Under the pieces are notes generated by a model. That model worked only from the letters and a program-made list of their open reading frames with translations, had not been told where the DNA came from and did not search any database. This document shows, piece after piece, positions 42,081-53,652 of a DNA stretch of 64,000 nt. Position numbers and translations under genes: made by a program. The stretch spans positions 124,001-188,000 of the forward strand of contig NZ_FNAQ01000003.1 in NCBI RefSeq assembly GCF_900101955.1. Reading direction: 5' to 3'. Source of the stretch: Desulfuromonas thiophila. Its GTDB lineage: Bacteria; Desulfobacterota; Desulfuromonadia; Desulfuromonadales; Desulfuromonadaceae. Within the stretch, counting starts at the first letter, position 1. Each line of letters begins with the position of its first letter.

Positions 42081-42871
42081 GGCTGACTGCCCGGCAGGCT
42101 GAGCGGATCGATAAAGCCCCGTTGCACCAGCAGGGCACGGGCGCTGGGGCTGGTGAGAAAGGCCAGCAACTGCCGTGCTGCGGGGTTGTCAGCGCCACGG
42201 CTGGTCAACGCCATGGGAAAGCGGATGGGGTCATGCAGCTGGGGTGGCACCCTCAGTAGCAGGCGGGCCTGGCGCGCCAGGCAGGCATCGCTGTGATAGA
42301 CCAGGGCGGCATCCACCTCGCCGCGATCGGCATAGAGCAGGGCCTGTCGCACATCACTGGTCAGCAGCAGGCGGGGCTGCAGTTCGGTCAGTAGGCCCGC
42401 ATTGCGCAGGGCCTGCTCGGCGTACTGGCCGGCGGGGACACTGCGGGGGTTGCCGATGGCGATGCGGCGGCAGCTGCGCAGCTCGTCCAGGCTGCGCAGC
42501 GGGGTATCGCGGCGCCCGACCACCACCAAGCTGTTGGCGGCGAACAGTACCACCGGTTCAGTAATGCGGTTGTGTAGCCGTAACTGCTCCATCCAGTCCA
42601 TGTTGGCGCTGATGAACAGATCGACCGGCGCGCCCTGCAGGACTTGACGTGCCAGTACGCCCGAAGAAGCAAAGTTGGTCCGAATAGCGGTGTTGTTGAC
42701 CGGATACTGGCGCAGCAGTTCTTCCAGCACGGAACGCATGCCGACGCCGGCGGACAGTTGCAGGTTGTTGCCGGCCAGGGCTGGGCAGGGGCCGCCGGTC
42801 AGGGCCAGGCAGAGGACATGGAACAGCAGCAAGAAACGGTACAGGGAGTCTAACGCGGTAAGACGGGGCAT
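42077..42871 (-). CDS. modA: Periplasmic molybdate-binding protein
   Basis: This encodes 264 residues: a signal peptide (about 1-33, ending PCPALAG), then the ModA fold with LQLSAGVGMRSVLEELLRQY, NFASSGVLARQVLQGAPVDLFISANMDWMEQL (Ser ligand region) and DVRQALLYADRGEVDAALVYHSDA near the end. The ATG at 42871 follows AGGAGG; the longer ORF to 42952 is not needed. It is first of the modABC operon. No ModE box or recognised Moco riboswitch was found upstream. Confidence 0.95.
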   Translation of the reverse strand: MPRLTALDSLYRFLLLFHVLCLALTGGPCPALAGNNLQLSAGVGMRSVLEELLRQYPVNNTAIRTNFASSGVLARQVLQGAPVDLFISANMDWMEQLRLHNRITEPVVLFAANSLVVVGRRDTPLRSLDELRSCRRIAIGNPRSVPAGQYAEQALRNAGLLTELQPRLLLTSDVRQALLYADRGEVDAALVYHSDACLARQARLLLRVPPQLHDPIRFPMALTSRGADNPAARQLLAFLTSPSARALLVQRGFIDPLSLPGSQP

Positions 42872-43186
42872 TGGGAGCCTCCTGACAGCATGGCATGCCT
42901 GAAACGAAAACAAGGAGGCTGCCATAGCCAGACGGCAGGGCCCGGCCGACAACGCTGGCGGAGGGAACCCTGGAATCTCCCTTTGGCGGGTTTCGCAGGC
43001 TGTTGAGTGGCCTGTGAAAACCCGGCAGGCGGGGGCTGAGACGGCCCGGCAGGGGCTTCTTCAACCGGCGATTATGGTGACACAGACTGGGGCCGCTGTC
43101 AAACACGGGGCCGGTTGGGCTGGCATGAAAGCAAGAAAAAAGCTTTACAGCCTCCGAGGGCCTCGTGTACTATCCACGGCCTGTGT
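42872..43186 (-). other. Leader region of modABC with a bulged hairpin
   Basis: No gene is supported. On the minus strand a hairpin at 42988-43023 pairs GGGTTTTCACAGGC with GCCTGCGAAACCC (a mismatch and a bulge), and a shorter GGGA...TCCC element follows. The block also shows faint similarity to the repeat at 8097: GCAGGCTGTTGA near 42998 and GGGGCTTCTTCAAC near 43051. It could be a structured mRNA leader or a repeat relic. It does not fit the Moco consensus as I know it. Confidence 0.35.
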
Positions 43187-43276
<90 letters not shown>

Positions 43277-43294
43277 ACATTTTTGACGATTCTC

Positions 43295-43431
43295 TTTGCC
43301 GCCACAGGTGGCAGTCGGGTCCCGCGCAACGGGCGGTCGTGAACCCCGTCAGGCCCGGAAGGGAGCAGCGGTAACGGCGCAGCCGGTGTGCCGCGGGGGT
43401 GCCTGACTGCCACTTGTGGCGGCAAAGTTTT
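43295..43431 (+). ncRNA. ffs: Bacterial signal recognition particle RNA (4.5S type)
   Basis: The conserved SRP domain IV core is present (GTCAGGCCCGGAAGGGAGCA and its 3' partner GCCGCGGGGGTGCCTGA). An outer stem, TTTGCCGCCACA with TGTGGCGGCAAA, closes the molecule at 43295-43426 and is followed by TTTTT, so the outer stem doubles as terminator. The mature RNA is about 100 bases (roughly 43308-43413). The RNA binds Ffh to target membrane proteins. The ffs-dnaX-ybaB-recR order is widespread in bacteria. Confidence 0.96.
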
Positions 43432-43570
43432 TCCGGGCGCCGCCCGTGCGGTACAGCAGGCAGCGCCTTTGTTTTTTTCAGCCTGCCTGTTTCGGCCGAA
43501 CGTGCCGTTTGGCTGCCGCGGTTCCACGGACCCACCCCTGTCGCGCCTGTCTGACGAAGCGAGCTGTTGC

Positions 43571-45325
43571 ATGTCTTATCTGGTTTTAGCACGCAAGTGG
43601 CGACCCCAGACCTTTGCCGATCTGGTTGGGCAGGAACATGTCGGCCGTACCCTGTCGAACGCCATCGCCTGTGGCCGTGTCCATCATGCCTTCCTGTTTA
43701 CCGGCGCGCGCGGCGTGGGCAAGACGTCAGCGGCGCGCATTCTGGCCAAGGCGCTCAACTGTGTCGATGGCCCGGCGGCCGAACCCTGCAATCAGTGCGA
43801 CATCTGCCGCGACATCACCACCGGCAACGCCGTCGACGTGCTCGAAATCGACGGCGCCTCCAACAACGGGGTCGACAATGTCCGCGAACTGCGCGAAACC
43901 CTGCGCTATCTGCCGGCCCGCTGTCGCTACCGCATCATCATCATCGACGAGGTGCACATGCTCTCCGGCAGTGCCTTCAACGCCCTGCTGAAAACCCTGG
44001 AAGAGCCGCCGGACCACGTCAAATTCATCTTTGCCACCACTGAACCGCACAAGATTCCCATTACCATTCTGTCGCGCTGCCAGCGCTTCGATTTTCGCAA
44101 GATTGCTGCAGCCAAGGTGGCCGCGCAACTGCGCCGAATTGTTGATGCCGAAGGGATTCACATCTCCGATCGTGCTCTGGCGCTGGTGACCCAGCGCGGC
44201 GAGGGCAGCATGCGGGACAGTCTGTCGACGCTGGATCAGGTGGTGGCTTTCTGCGGTGAGCAGGTGGAGGATGCCGATGTGACCAGCCTGCTTGGGCTGG
44301 TGGATCGCCGGCTGCTGTTTGATACCCTTGAAGGTTGTATCGGCCATCAGCCGGCACTGGTGCTGGAAACCATTCGCCGTGTCGATGAGGCTGGTTATGC
44401 CTTGCGCCCCTACTGTCAGCAGCTGGTTGAGCTGTGTCGGCAGCTCATTCTCTGTCCGCTGGTGGATGATCCGGCGCGGACACTGCAGCTGACAGCCGAT
44501 GAGCTGGCCGAGTTGCGGACGCTGGCAGCTGGCGGGGCGCAGGAAGACTGGCAGCGGTTGCTCGATTTGCTGTTGCATTGCCAGAATCAGCTGGGGCACA
44601 GCAGCTTCCCGCGGGTGCAACTGGAAATGACGCTGGTGCGGGCCGCGACCCTGCCGCCGGCACGTGACGTGGCCAGTCTGTTACAGGCTCTGGAGCGCTT
44701 GCAGCTACAGGGTGCGACCGCTGCCCCGGTGGTTACGGTGCCGCGGCAGAAATCGCCAGCACCGGTTGCTGCCACAACAGCTGCGGCGCCGGTGGCTGAC
44801 TCGTCGCCGGTGCCGGCCGCGGCGCGGTCCGAGGCGGCGGAGGCCGTAGCGGGGCCAGCGGCAGTGTCTGCCGCCGTTGAGCAGGATGTCGCCGTGTCGG
44901 TTGACGAGGCGGTGTCCGTGGCGGGAGACTGGAGCGCTTTTGTCGCCTTTGTTCAGCAGAAACGACCGCGGATTGGCGCCATTCTGGCGCAGGTGTCAGC
45001 GCTGGTTGACGGCCCGCCCGTGTTGCAGCTGGTGGCCTCTGCGGGCTCCTTTGTGCTGCAACAGCTCAGGGATGGTGAGACGCAGGAGGCTTTGCAGGAA
45101 TTGGGGCTGGCGTTCTATGGCCAGAGGATTCAGGTAAAAGTTGAGGCTGCCAGTGGCGATGTTGTCCTGCCGCCATCCCTGCAGGAGGCGCGCCGTCAGG
45201 AGGAGACGGATCGCGAGCGACGCCTGCGGCAGGATGCCCTCGGTCATCCGCTGGTCCAGAAGGCGGTGGAGATTTTTTCCGGACAGGTTCTTGCGGTGAA
45301 GGCCACCGACAAGGGTTTTGTCTGA
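43571..45325 (+). CDS. dnaX: DNA polymerase III tau/gamma subunit
   Basis: This encodes 584 residues. The AAA+ core has the P-loop GARGVGKTS (about 45-53), a four-Cys zinc module (Cys 64, 73, 76, 79), Walker B IIIIDEVHML and sensor 1 FIFATTEP with the SRC Arg finger (ILSRCQRF). A long Ala/Pro/Val-rich linker (about 365-450) leads to a C-terminal tau-like domain. It loads the sliding clamp and couples replisome parts. I saw no A-run frameshift signal like that of E. coli dnaX. The ATG at 43571 has a weak ribosome site; an upstream in-frame extension to 43388 overlaps the SRP RNA and was rejected. Confidence 0.95.
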   Translation: MSYLVLARKWRPQTFADLVGQEHVGRTLSNAIACGRVHHAFLFTGARGVGKTSAARILAKALNCVDGPAAEPCNQCDICRDITTGNAVDVLEIDGASNNGVDNVRELRETLRYLPARCRYRIIIIDEVHMLSGSAFNALLKTLEEPPDHVKFIFATTEPHKIPITILSRCQRFDFRKIAAAKVAAQLRRIVDAEGIHISDRALALVTQRGEGSMRDSLSTLDQVVAFCGEQVEDADVTSLLGLVDRRLLFDTLEGCIGHQPALVLETIRRVDEAGYALRPYCQQLVELCRQLILCPLVDDPARTLQLTADELAELRTLAAGGAQEDWQRLLDLLLHCQNQLGHSSFPRVQLEMTLVRAATLPPARDVASLLQALERLQLQGATAAPVVTVPRQKSPAPVAATTAAAPVADSSPVPAAARSEAAEAVAGPAAVSAAVEQDVAVSVDEAVSVAGDWSAFVAFVQQKRPRIGAILAQVSALVDGPPVLQLVASAGSFVLQQLRDGETQEALQELGLAFYGQRIQVKVEAASGDVVLPPSLQEARRQEETDRERRLRQDALGHPLVQKAVEIFSGQVLAVKATDKGFV

Positions 45326-45350
45326 TCAGACAAAAAGGAGAGACGGATTC

Positions 45351-45665
45351 ATGGCAAAGGGATTGGGACAGATGATGAAGCAGGCGCAGCAGATGCAACA
45401 GAAGATGGCGCGCGTGCAACAGGAACTGGAACAGCGTGAGCTCGAAGCCAGCGCCGGTGGCGGCATGGTGACGGCGCGGGTCAACGGCAAGCAGCAGGTG
45501 CTGGCGCTGACCATTGATCCGTCTGTTGTTGATCCGCAGGATGTCGAAATGTTGCAGGATCTGGTGCTGGTGGCGATCAACGAGGCCATTCGCCAGAGTC
45601 AGCAGATGGTTCAGGAAGAGATGGGTAAGCTGACCGGTGGCCTGAGTATTCCCGGACTGTGCTGA
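45351..45665 (+). CDS. ybaB: YbaB/EbfC nucleoid-associated protein
   Basis: This encodes 104 residues of the YbaB/EbfC family: an N-terminal coiled coil (QMMKQAQQMQQKMARVQQELE), a GGGMVTARVNGKQQVLALTIDPSVVDP core and a C-terminal helix. The protein binds DNA as a dimer. An AAAAGGAGAGA site precedes the ATG. It sits between dnaX and recR, the conserved order. Confidence 0.95.
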   Translation: MAKGLGQMMKQAQQMQQKMARVQQELEQRELEASAGGGMVTARVNGKQQVLALTIDPSVVDPQDVEMLQDLVLVAINEAIRQSQQMVQEEMGKLTGGLSIPGLC

Positions 45666-45841
45666 ATCTGCAGGCCTGACCTGTTGCCACCGCTGGCAGT
45701 TGTAAGCCATCATCGATCGCTTCGTTCGTTGGTGGCTTTGCTGTTTCACCCTTTATGGTTATTTATTTCAACTGAAAAAGCGTACACTGCAACTGAAAAA
45801 ATAAAACGCTATTTTAAATAGTTTGGATTTTCGAGGCGTTC
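45666..45841 (+). promoter_or_regulatory. recR upstream region with direct repeats and a palindrome
   Basis: CAACTGAAAAA occurs twice (45769-45779 and 45790-45800), exactly 21 bases, or two helical turns, apart. The perfect 13-base palindrome CTATTT-T-AAATAG follows at 45808-45820. The tract is AT-rich and leads to the recR start at 45842, so recR likely has its own regulated promoter rather than depending only on dnaX-ybaB read-through. Confidence 0.45.
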
Positions 45842-46441
45842 ATGCTAGACTCCGTTCCCTGCCTGACCCGCTTGACAGCACAGCTACGGCGCTTTCCCGG
45901 CATCGGTGAAAAAACGGCCCAGCGGCTGGCTTTTTTTGTGCTGAAACAGCCACGGGCCCAGGTTGCCCAGCTGGCTCAGGCCCTGCTCGATGTGAAGGAT
46001 AAGGTGGTGTTCTGTTCCCGCTGTTTTCACGTGACCGAGCAGGATCCCTGCCCGTTCTGCCGGGCGCCCGAGCGGGACGATGGCCTGCTGTGCGTGGTGG
46101 AACAGTCGCAGGATCTTCTGGCCATCGAGCGCGGCGGCGGGTATCGCGGCCGTTACCATGTGCTGCACGGTGTGCTTTCACCCCTTGACGGCGTTGGTCC
46201 GGCGGAACTGAATATCCCGCAACTGGTGCAGCGGGTAGAGCAGGGTGAGGTGCGGGAGCTGATCGTGGCGACCAATTTCACCATGGAAGGCGAAGCGACT
46301 GCGCTGTATCTGCGGCGTTTGCTGCAGCGGCCGGGACTGCGCCTGACCCGTCTGGCTCACGGTGTACCGACGGGCGGCAATCTGGAATATCTCGACGAAA
46401 GTACCCTCAGCGGGGCCATGGCACGCCGCTATGAACTCTGA
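45842..46441 (+). CDS. recR: Recombination mediator protein RecR
   Basis: This encodes 199 residues with the RecR layout: a helix-hairpin-helix (RFPGIGEKTAQRLAFFVLK), a four-Cys zinc finger (CSRCFHVTEQDPCPFC), a Toprim domain (LCVVEQSQDLLAIERGGGYRGRYHVLHG, NFTMEGEATALYL) and the C-terminal SRLAHGVPTGGNLEYLDESTL-type tail. It helps RecF/RecO load RecA onto gapped DNA. Confidence 0.97.
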   Translation: MLDSVPCLTRLTAQLRRFPGIGEKTAQRLAFFVLKQPRAQVAQLAQALLDVKDKVVFCSRCFHVTEQDPCPFCRAPERDDGLLCVVEQSQDLLAIERGGGYRGRYHVLHGVLSPLDGVGPAELNIPQLVQRVEQGEVRELIVATNFTMEGEATALYLRRLLQRPGLRLTRLAHGVPTGGNLEYLDESTLSGAMARRYEL

Positions 46442-46556
46442 CCGGCCTCGCTGCCGGCTCTTTGTGCTGGTGCCGTGACCACCGCGCTGATCAGGACATC
46501 CGACAACGAATGGGTTATAAAGCCCGCTGTCTGACATCATCCAAAGGAGGAACACC

Positions 46557-50132
<3,576 letters not shown>

Positions 50133-50153
50133 GGCTCGTCCATCCATGATCTG

Positions 50154-50200
50154 ACAACAAAAAACCCCGCCGTGCGGTTAACGGCGGGGTTTTTTGTTGT
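50154..50200. terminator. Strong bidirectional terminator of nifJ
   Basis: Twenty-base perfect arms (50154-50173 and 50181-50200) with core ACCCCGCCGT / ACGGCGGGGT, flanked by A6 and T6 runs, enclose a 7-base loop. Confidence 0.95.
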
Positions 50201-50322
50201 CACCTCACCAGGCTGTCAGCGGCAGGGGGGTGAATCCCTTGCCGATCCGGCTGGTGAATGCTATAACCGCAGCAGTACCCGGCCTTGTGGCCATAAGCGC
50301 TTCAGCCTGTGGGAGAAAACGC

Positions 50323-50820
50323 ATGTTCGGCCCTCAAACCACCTTTGTTCTCTACGATGAAGAGGCTGCCAAGGTCAGTCAGATTCTGCAGCATCTGCTC
50401 CGGGCAGCCAATGCCAAGGCGATCTTTCTGGTCGATAAAAACGGTCAGATGATTGCGTCAAGCGGTGAGGTTGCCGGCATGGACACCACCAGTCTGGCGT
50501 CGTTGACAGCTGGCAATATCGCTACCACCGGCGGACTTGCCAAGCTGATCGGAGAGAAGGAATTTTCTATCCAGTTCCATGAGGGTGAAAAAGACAGTAT
50601 TCATCTGTCCATCGTTGGCGGGCGGGTGATTCTGGTGGTGATCTTTGATCTGCGCAGTTCGCTCGGGCTGGTGCGGTTGCGGGTGAAGCGGGCCAGCGCC
50701 GAACTGGCGCGGCTGTTTGAAGACATCGGCCGCAAGAGCGAAAAGCGGCAAGGTGACGAGGCGGGGCTTAATCCCTTTGCCGAAATCACCGACGATGACA
50801 TCGATAATCTGTTTCGCTAA
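50323..50820 (+). CDS. Roadblock/LC7 domain protein (MglB-like)
   Basis: This encodes 165 residues. Residues about 15-120 form a roadblock/LC7 domain ([69 protein letters not shown]). The tail is acidic and polar. The gene is 13 bases upstream of an MglA-type GTPase; in Myxococcus and Thermus MglB is the GTPase-activating partner of MglA, which sets cell polarity. A GGGAGAAAA site precedes the ATG. A role in polarity, motility or pilus placement is inferred from the pair. Confidence 0.87.
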   Translation: MFGPQTTFVLYDEEAAKVSQILQHLLRAANAKAIFLVDKNGQMIASSGEVAGMDTTSLASLTAGNIATTGGLAKLIGEKEFSIQFHEGEKDSIHLSIVGGRVILVVIFDLRSSLGLVRLRVKRASAELARLFEDIGRKSEKRQGDEAGLNPFAEITDDDIDNLFR

Positions 50821-50833
50821 AAGGGTTGCCGCC

Positions 50834-51424
50834 ATGTCGTTTCTCAATTACGCCTCGCGCGAGATCAACTGCAAGATTGTCTATTACGGCCCGGGGCTCT
50901 GTGGCAAGACGACCAATCTGCAGCATGTCTATCAGAAAACCGCGCCGGAATCGAAGGGGAAGATGATCTCCCTGGCAACCGAAACCGAGCGCACCCTGTT
51001 CTTTGATTTTTTGCCGCTGGCGCTGGGCGAGGTGCGTGGCTTCAAAACGCGTTTTCACCTCTATACCGTCCCCGGTCAGGTGTTTTACGATGCTTCACGC
51101 AAGCTCATTCTCAAGGGAGTCGATGGCGTGGTCTTCGTCGCCGATTCACAGGAGGAGCGCCTTGATGCCAACATCGAAAGCCTGGAGAACCTCAAGGATA
51201 ACCTGACCGAGCAGGGTTACGATCTTTACAGCCTGCCCTTTGTGATGCAGTACAACAAGCAGGACCTGCCCAATCTCTCGCCCCTTAGCGAACTGCGGAA
51301 GTATCTCAATCCGACAACTGTGCCCGAATTTCGGGCCTGTGCCATGAGCGGTGTGGGGGTGTTTGAGACCCTCAAGGCGATTGCCAAACTGGTACTGATG
51401 GATCTGAAACGGGGGGCGCGCTGA
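50834..51424 (+). CDS. MglA-like small GTPase
   Basis: This encodes 196 residues. Walker A is [10 protein letters not shown] (about 19-28), the switch region [16 protein letters not shown] holds the G3-like motif, and G4 is NKQD in [11 protein letters not shown]. As in other MglA proteins the G1 uses GxGxxGKT and the G3 Asp is replaced by Thr (TVPGQ). With the upstream roadblock protein it forms an MglAB-type module. In delta-proteobacteria such pairs act in gliding polarity or type IV pilus control; which applies here is unknown. Confidence 0.9.
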   Translation: MSFLNYASREINCKIVYYGPGLCGKTTNLQHVYQKTAPESKGKMISLATETERTLFFDFLPLALGEVRGFKTRFHLYTVPGQVFYDASRKLILKGVDGVVFVADSQEERLDANIESLENLKDNLTEQGYDLYSLPFVMQYNKQDLPNLSPLSELRKYLNPTTVPEFRACAMSGVGVFETLKAIAKLVLMDLKRGAR

Positions 51425-51472
51425 CGTGCTGTCCGGGATGTCATTTTAGGGTAAGATAGGCTAAAAAAACCG

Positions 51473-51501
51473 TTGACAGGGCATGGGCCCTCGCGTATAG
51501 T
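51473..51501 (+). promoter_or_regulatory. Sigma-70 promoter of tRNA-Asn
   Basis: A perfect TTGACA (51473-51478), a 17-base spacer and TATAGT (51496-51501, five of six) lie 24 bases before the tRNA. Confidence 0.85.
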
Positions 51502-51524
51502 CCGCACCTGTCGCAACGACATGA

Positions 51525-51600
<76 letters not shown>

Positions 51601-51608
51601 AAGAAAAC

Positions 51609-51643
51609 AAGGACTTACTGGCATGGCTGGTAAGTCCTTTTTT
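51609..51643 (+). terminator. Intrinsic terminator of tRNA-Asn
   Basis: Arms AAGGACTTAC and GTAAGTCCTT with a loop of about 11 bases, followed by TTTT. Confidence 0.9.
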
Positions 51644-51660
51644 CGTATGGCAGCGCTGAA

Positions 51661-51706
51661 CACACAAAAAAACGGAACCCTTCGAAGGGTTCCGTTTTTT
51701 TGTGTG
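51661..51706. terminator. Long perfect palindromic terminator
   Basis: A 46-base perfect palindrome, centre TTCGAA, with core ACGGAACCC and flanking A7/T7 runs. It stands between tRNA-Asn and the convergent nhaD and should terminate in both directions, chiefly nhaD. Confidence 0.92.
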
Positions 51707-51740
51707 TGAAACGAAGGGCCGATGAGGTCCAGAACGATAT

Positions 51741-53159
51741 TTAATGGAAATACTTGGCGTTGACCAGCATGTGGACGGCGATGCTGGCGGCGTAGCCCAG
51801 TGCCACCGCCGGGGTATAGACCAGGTGACGGCCGAAGGTGTAGATGCCACGGGCGGTACCCATCAGGCCGACGCCGGCCGCCGAACCGATGGACAGCAGG
51901 CTGCCACCCACACCGGCCGTCAGGGTCACCAGCAGCCAGTGGCCATGCGACATGTGCGGCTCCATGGTCAGCACGGCAAACATCACCGGAATGTTGTCAA
52001 CGATGGCGGAGAGAATGCCGATCATGACGTTGGCATTAAAGGCGCCCAGATCGTTGTAGAGAAACTGTGACGCCATGGCCAGATAACCGAACTGGCTCAG
52101 ACCGCCGACACACATGATGACCCCGTAGAAGAACAGCAGCGTATCCCATTCGGCGCGGGCAATCTTGCGGAACAGATCGAAGCCCGGGCCGCCATGGCCT
52201 TCATTCTCAACCGGTTCCAGGTGTAGCGCCGGGTCCGCCATGTGGGCGGCGTGCTCACGCAGCTTGACGTAGTAGGAGAAAAAGCCGAGATAGCCCAGGC
52301 CCAGCATCATGCCGGCAGCCGGCGGCAAATGCAGAAAGTTGTGAAACGACACCGCCGTGACGATGGTCAGCAGGAACAGCAGCATAATGCGCTTGGCACC
52401 GAATTTCATGACCACGGCCTCGTCCAGTGCCTGGGGTTTTTCCCTGCTGATCAGGAAATTCATGATAAAGGCCGGCACCAGCCAGTTGACCAGCGACGGC
52501 AGGAACAGGGCGAAGAACTCGCCGAAGGATACCATGCCCTTTTGCCACACCATCAGGGTGGTGATGTCACCAAAGGGCGAGAAGGCGCCACCGGCATTGG
52601 CACCGACCACCACGTTGATGCAGGCCATGACGACAAAGCGCTGGTTGGAGCCGCCCACGGCCATCACCACGGCGCCCATCAGCAGGGCGGTGGTCAGGTT
52701 GTCAGCAATGGGCGAGATGAAGAAGGCCAGCAATCCGGTAAGCCAGAAAATGATCCGCAGCGAAAAGCCACGCGACACCAGCCAGGAGCGCAGGGCCTGA
52801 AAGATGTTACGCTCGTCCATGGCGTTGATGTAGGTCATGGCGACCAGCAGAAACAGAAACAACTCACCGTATTCCACCAGATTGTGCACAATCGCATCAT
52901 GGGCAGCATCCGGCTCGCCCAGCGCCTTGAAGGTAATGGCGACCAGCACCCAGATGACCCCGGCAGCCAGCAGCACCGGCTTGCTTTTGCGCAGGTGCAG
53001 CTTCTCCTCCATAATCACCAGGGCATAGGCGCCGACGAACAGCACCAGCGCCAGAATGCCCAGACCGGTGCCGGTCAGGTCGCGCACGCTGGCGCCGCCG
53101 TCGTTGGCCAGAGCCGGCAGAGCCGTCAGGCTCAGCAGAAGTGTCAACAGTGTTTTCAT
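51741..53159 (-). CDS. nhaD: NhaD-type sodium/proton antiporter
   Basis: This encodes 472 residues of the ion-transporter superfamily, NhaD branch. Family marks are FISPIADNLTTALLMGAVVMAVG, NVVVGANAGGAFSPFGDITTLMVW (two conserved Asp and the Thr-rich segment) and IVDNIPVMFAVLTMEP with HWLLVTLTAGVGGSLLSIGSAAGVGLMG. The N-terminus looks like a signal peptide (MKTLLTLLLSLTALPALA) before the first core helix, as in several NhaD proteins. It exchanges Na+ (or Li+) for protons at the inner membrane and fits the salt-related theme with the Mrp operon and ablAB. Confidence 0.93.
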   Translation of the reverse strand: MKTLLTLLLSLTALPALANDGGASVRDLTGTGLGILALVLFVGAYALVIMEEKLHLRKSKPVLLAAGVIWVLVAITFKALGEPDAAHDAIVHNLVEYGELFLFLLVAMTYINAMDERNIFQALRSWLVSRGFSLRIIFWLTGLLAFFISPIADNLTTALLMGAVVMAVGGSNQRFVVMACINVVVGANAGGAFSPFGDITTLMVWQKGMVSFGEFFALFLPSLVNWLVPAFIMNFLISREKPQALDEAVVMKFGAKRIMLLFLLTIVTAVSFHNFLHLPPAAGMMLGLGYLGFFSYYVKLREHAAHMADPALHLEPVENEGHGGPGFDLFRKIARAEWDTLLFFYGVIMCVGGLSQFGYLAMASQFLYNDLGAFNANVMIGILSAIVDNIPVMFAVLTMEPHMSHGHWLLVTLTAGVGGSLLSIGSAAGVGLMGTARGIYTFGRHLVYTPAVALGYAASIAVHMLVNAKYFH

Positions 53160-53652
53160 GTGTTCCCCCGTTACATCGCTAAAATTGAATGAGAATAAAA
53201 ACCTGGGCCGCTTGGGCGTTTCCGTGCGGCAGGTTGTGGCAGGACAGGTTTCATGACAAAGAGGGACGAATATCGGCGTGTTGCTGCCCCGCCGATCCGC
53301 TATGCTATGTTCAATAATTACAAAAATGGTAGAGAGGAAGCAGTGGAAGTGAAGCGCTGTCTGGCTTCGGCTGTGGCGGCCACCAGGTGGGCACCAAGGC
53401 TGGCCGACAGCAATCCGCTCCGGCCATTACACCTGGATCCGGGTTCTGTCAATGACAGATTTGATCTCGACAATTGGTCTTGTATTTTCGATAGCTTGGA
53501 TCTTGCCAGATTGCTCTTGCCGTTCTGCCGGGCGAGGCCGCTGTGATGGTTGGCACACTGGTGCGAGGTCGTCAGTTGCGCCGGGCTGTGGTATGAGAAG
53601 GGAAACAAAGTCGTTGTGGCTATGACCTGTGGCTGCGAAGAGGGAGGACGGA
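53160..53652. other. Long intergenic region, no supported gene
   Basis: Almost 500 bases with no convincing gene. Frames at 53253-53546 and 53318-53608 have no ribosome site, no family and odd composition. The middle third is less GC-rich than its neighbours. A perfect 13-base palindrome, CTGTCA-A-TGACAG, lies at 53446-53458. The region separates divergently transcribed nhaD and the polyphosphate enzyme and may carry promoters for both or a small RNA. Confidence 0.4.

Noticed and set aside
42872-43090. Moco riboswitch or ModE site upstream of modABC
   Set aside because: Hairpins are present but the conserved Moco core and the ModE palindrome were not found by eye; a covariance-model search would be decisive.
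43388-43570. N-terminal extension of dnaX into the SRP RNA
   Set aside because: The SRP RNA and its terminator occupy the region, and homologous proteins begin MSYLVLARKWRP at 43571.
44700-44900. Programmed frameshift signal in dnaX
   Set aside because: No A-run slippery sequence with downstream stem was seen in the linker region; both gamma and tau forms are therefore not predicted from sequence.
53253-53546. 97-codon frame upstream of the polyphosphate enzyme
   Set aside because: No ribosome site, no family, composition unlike the neighbouring genes, and overlapped by an equally poor antisense frame.
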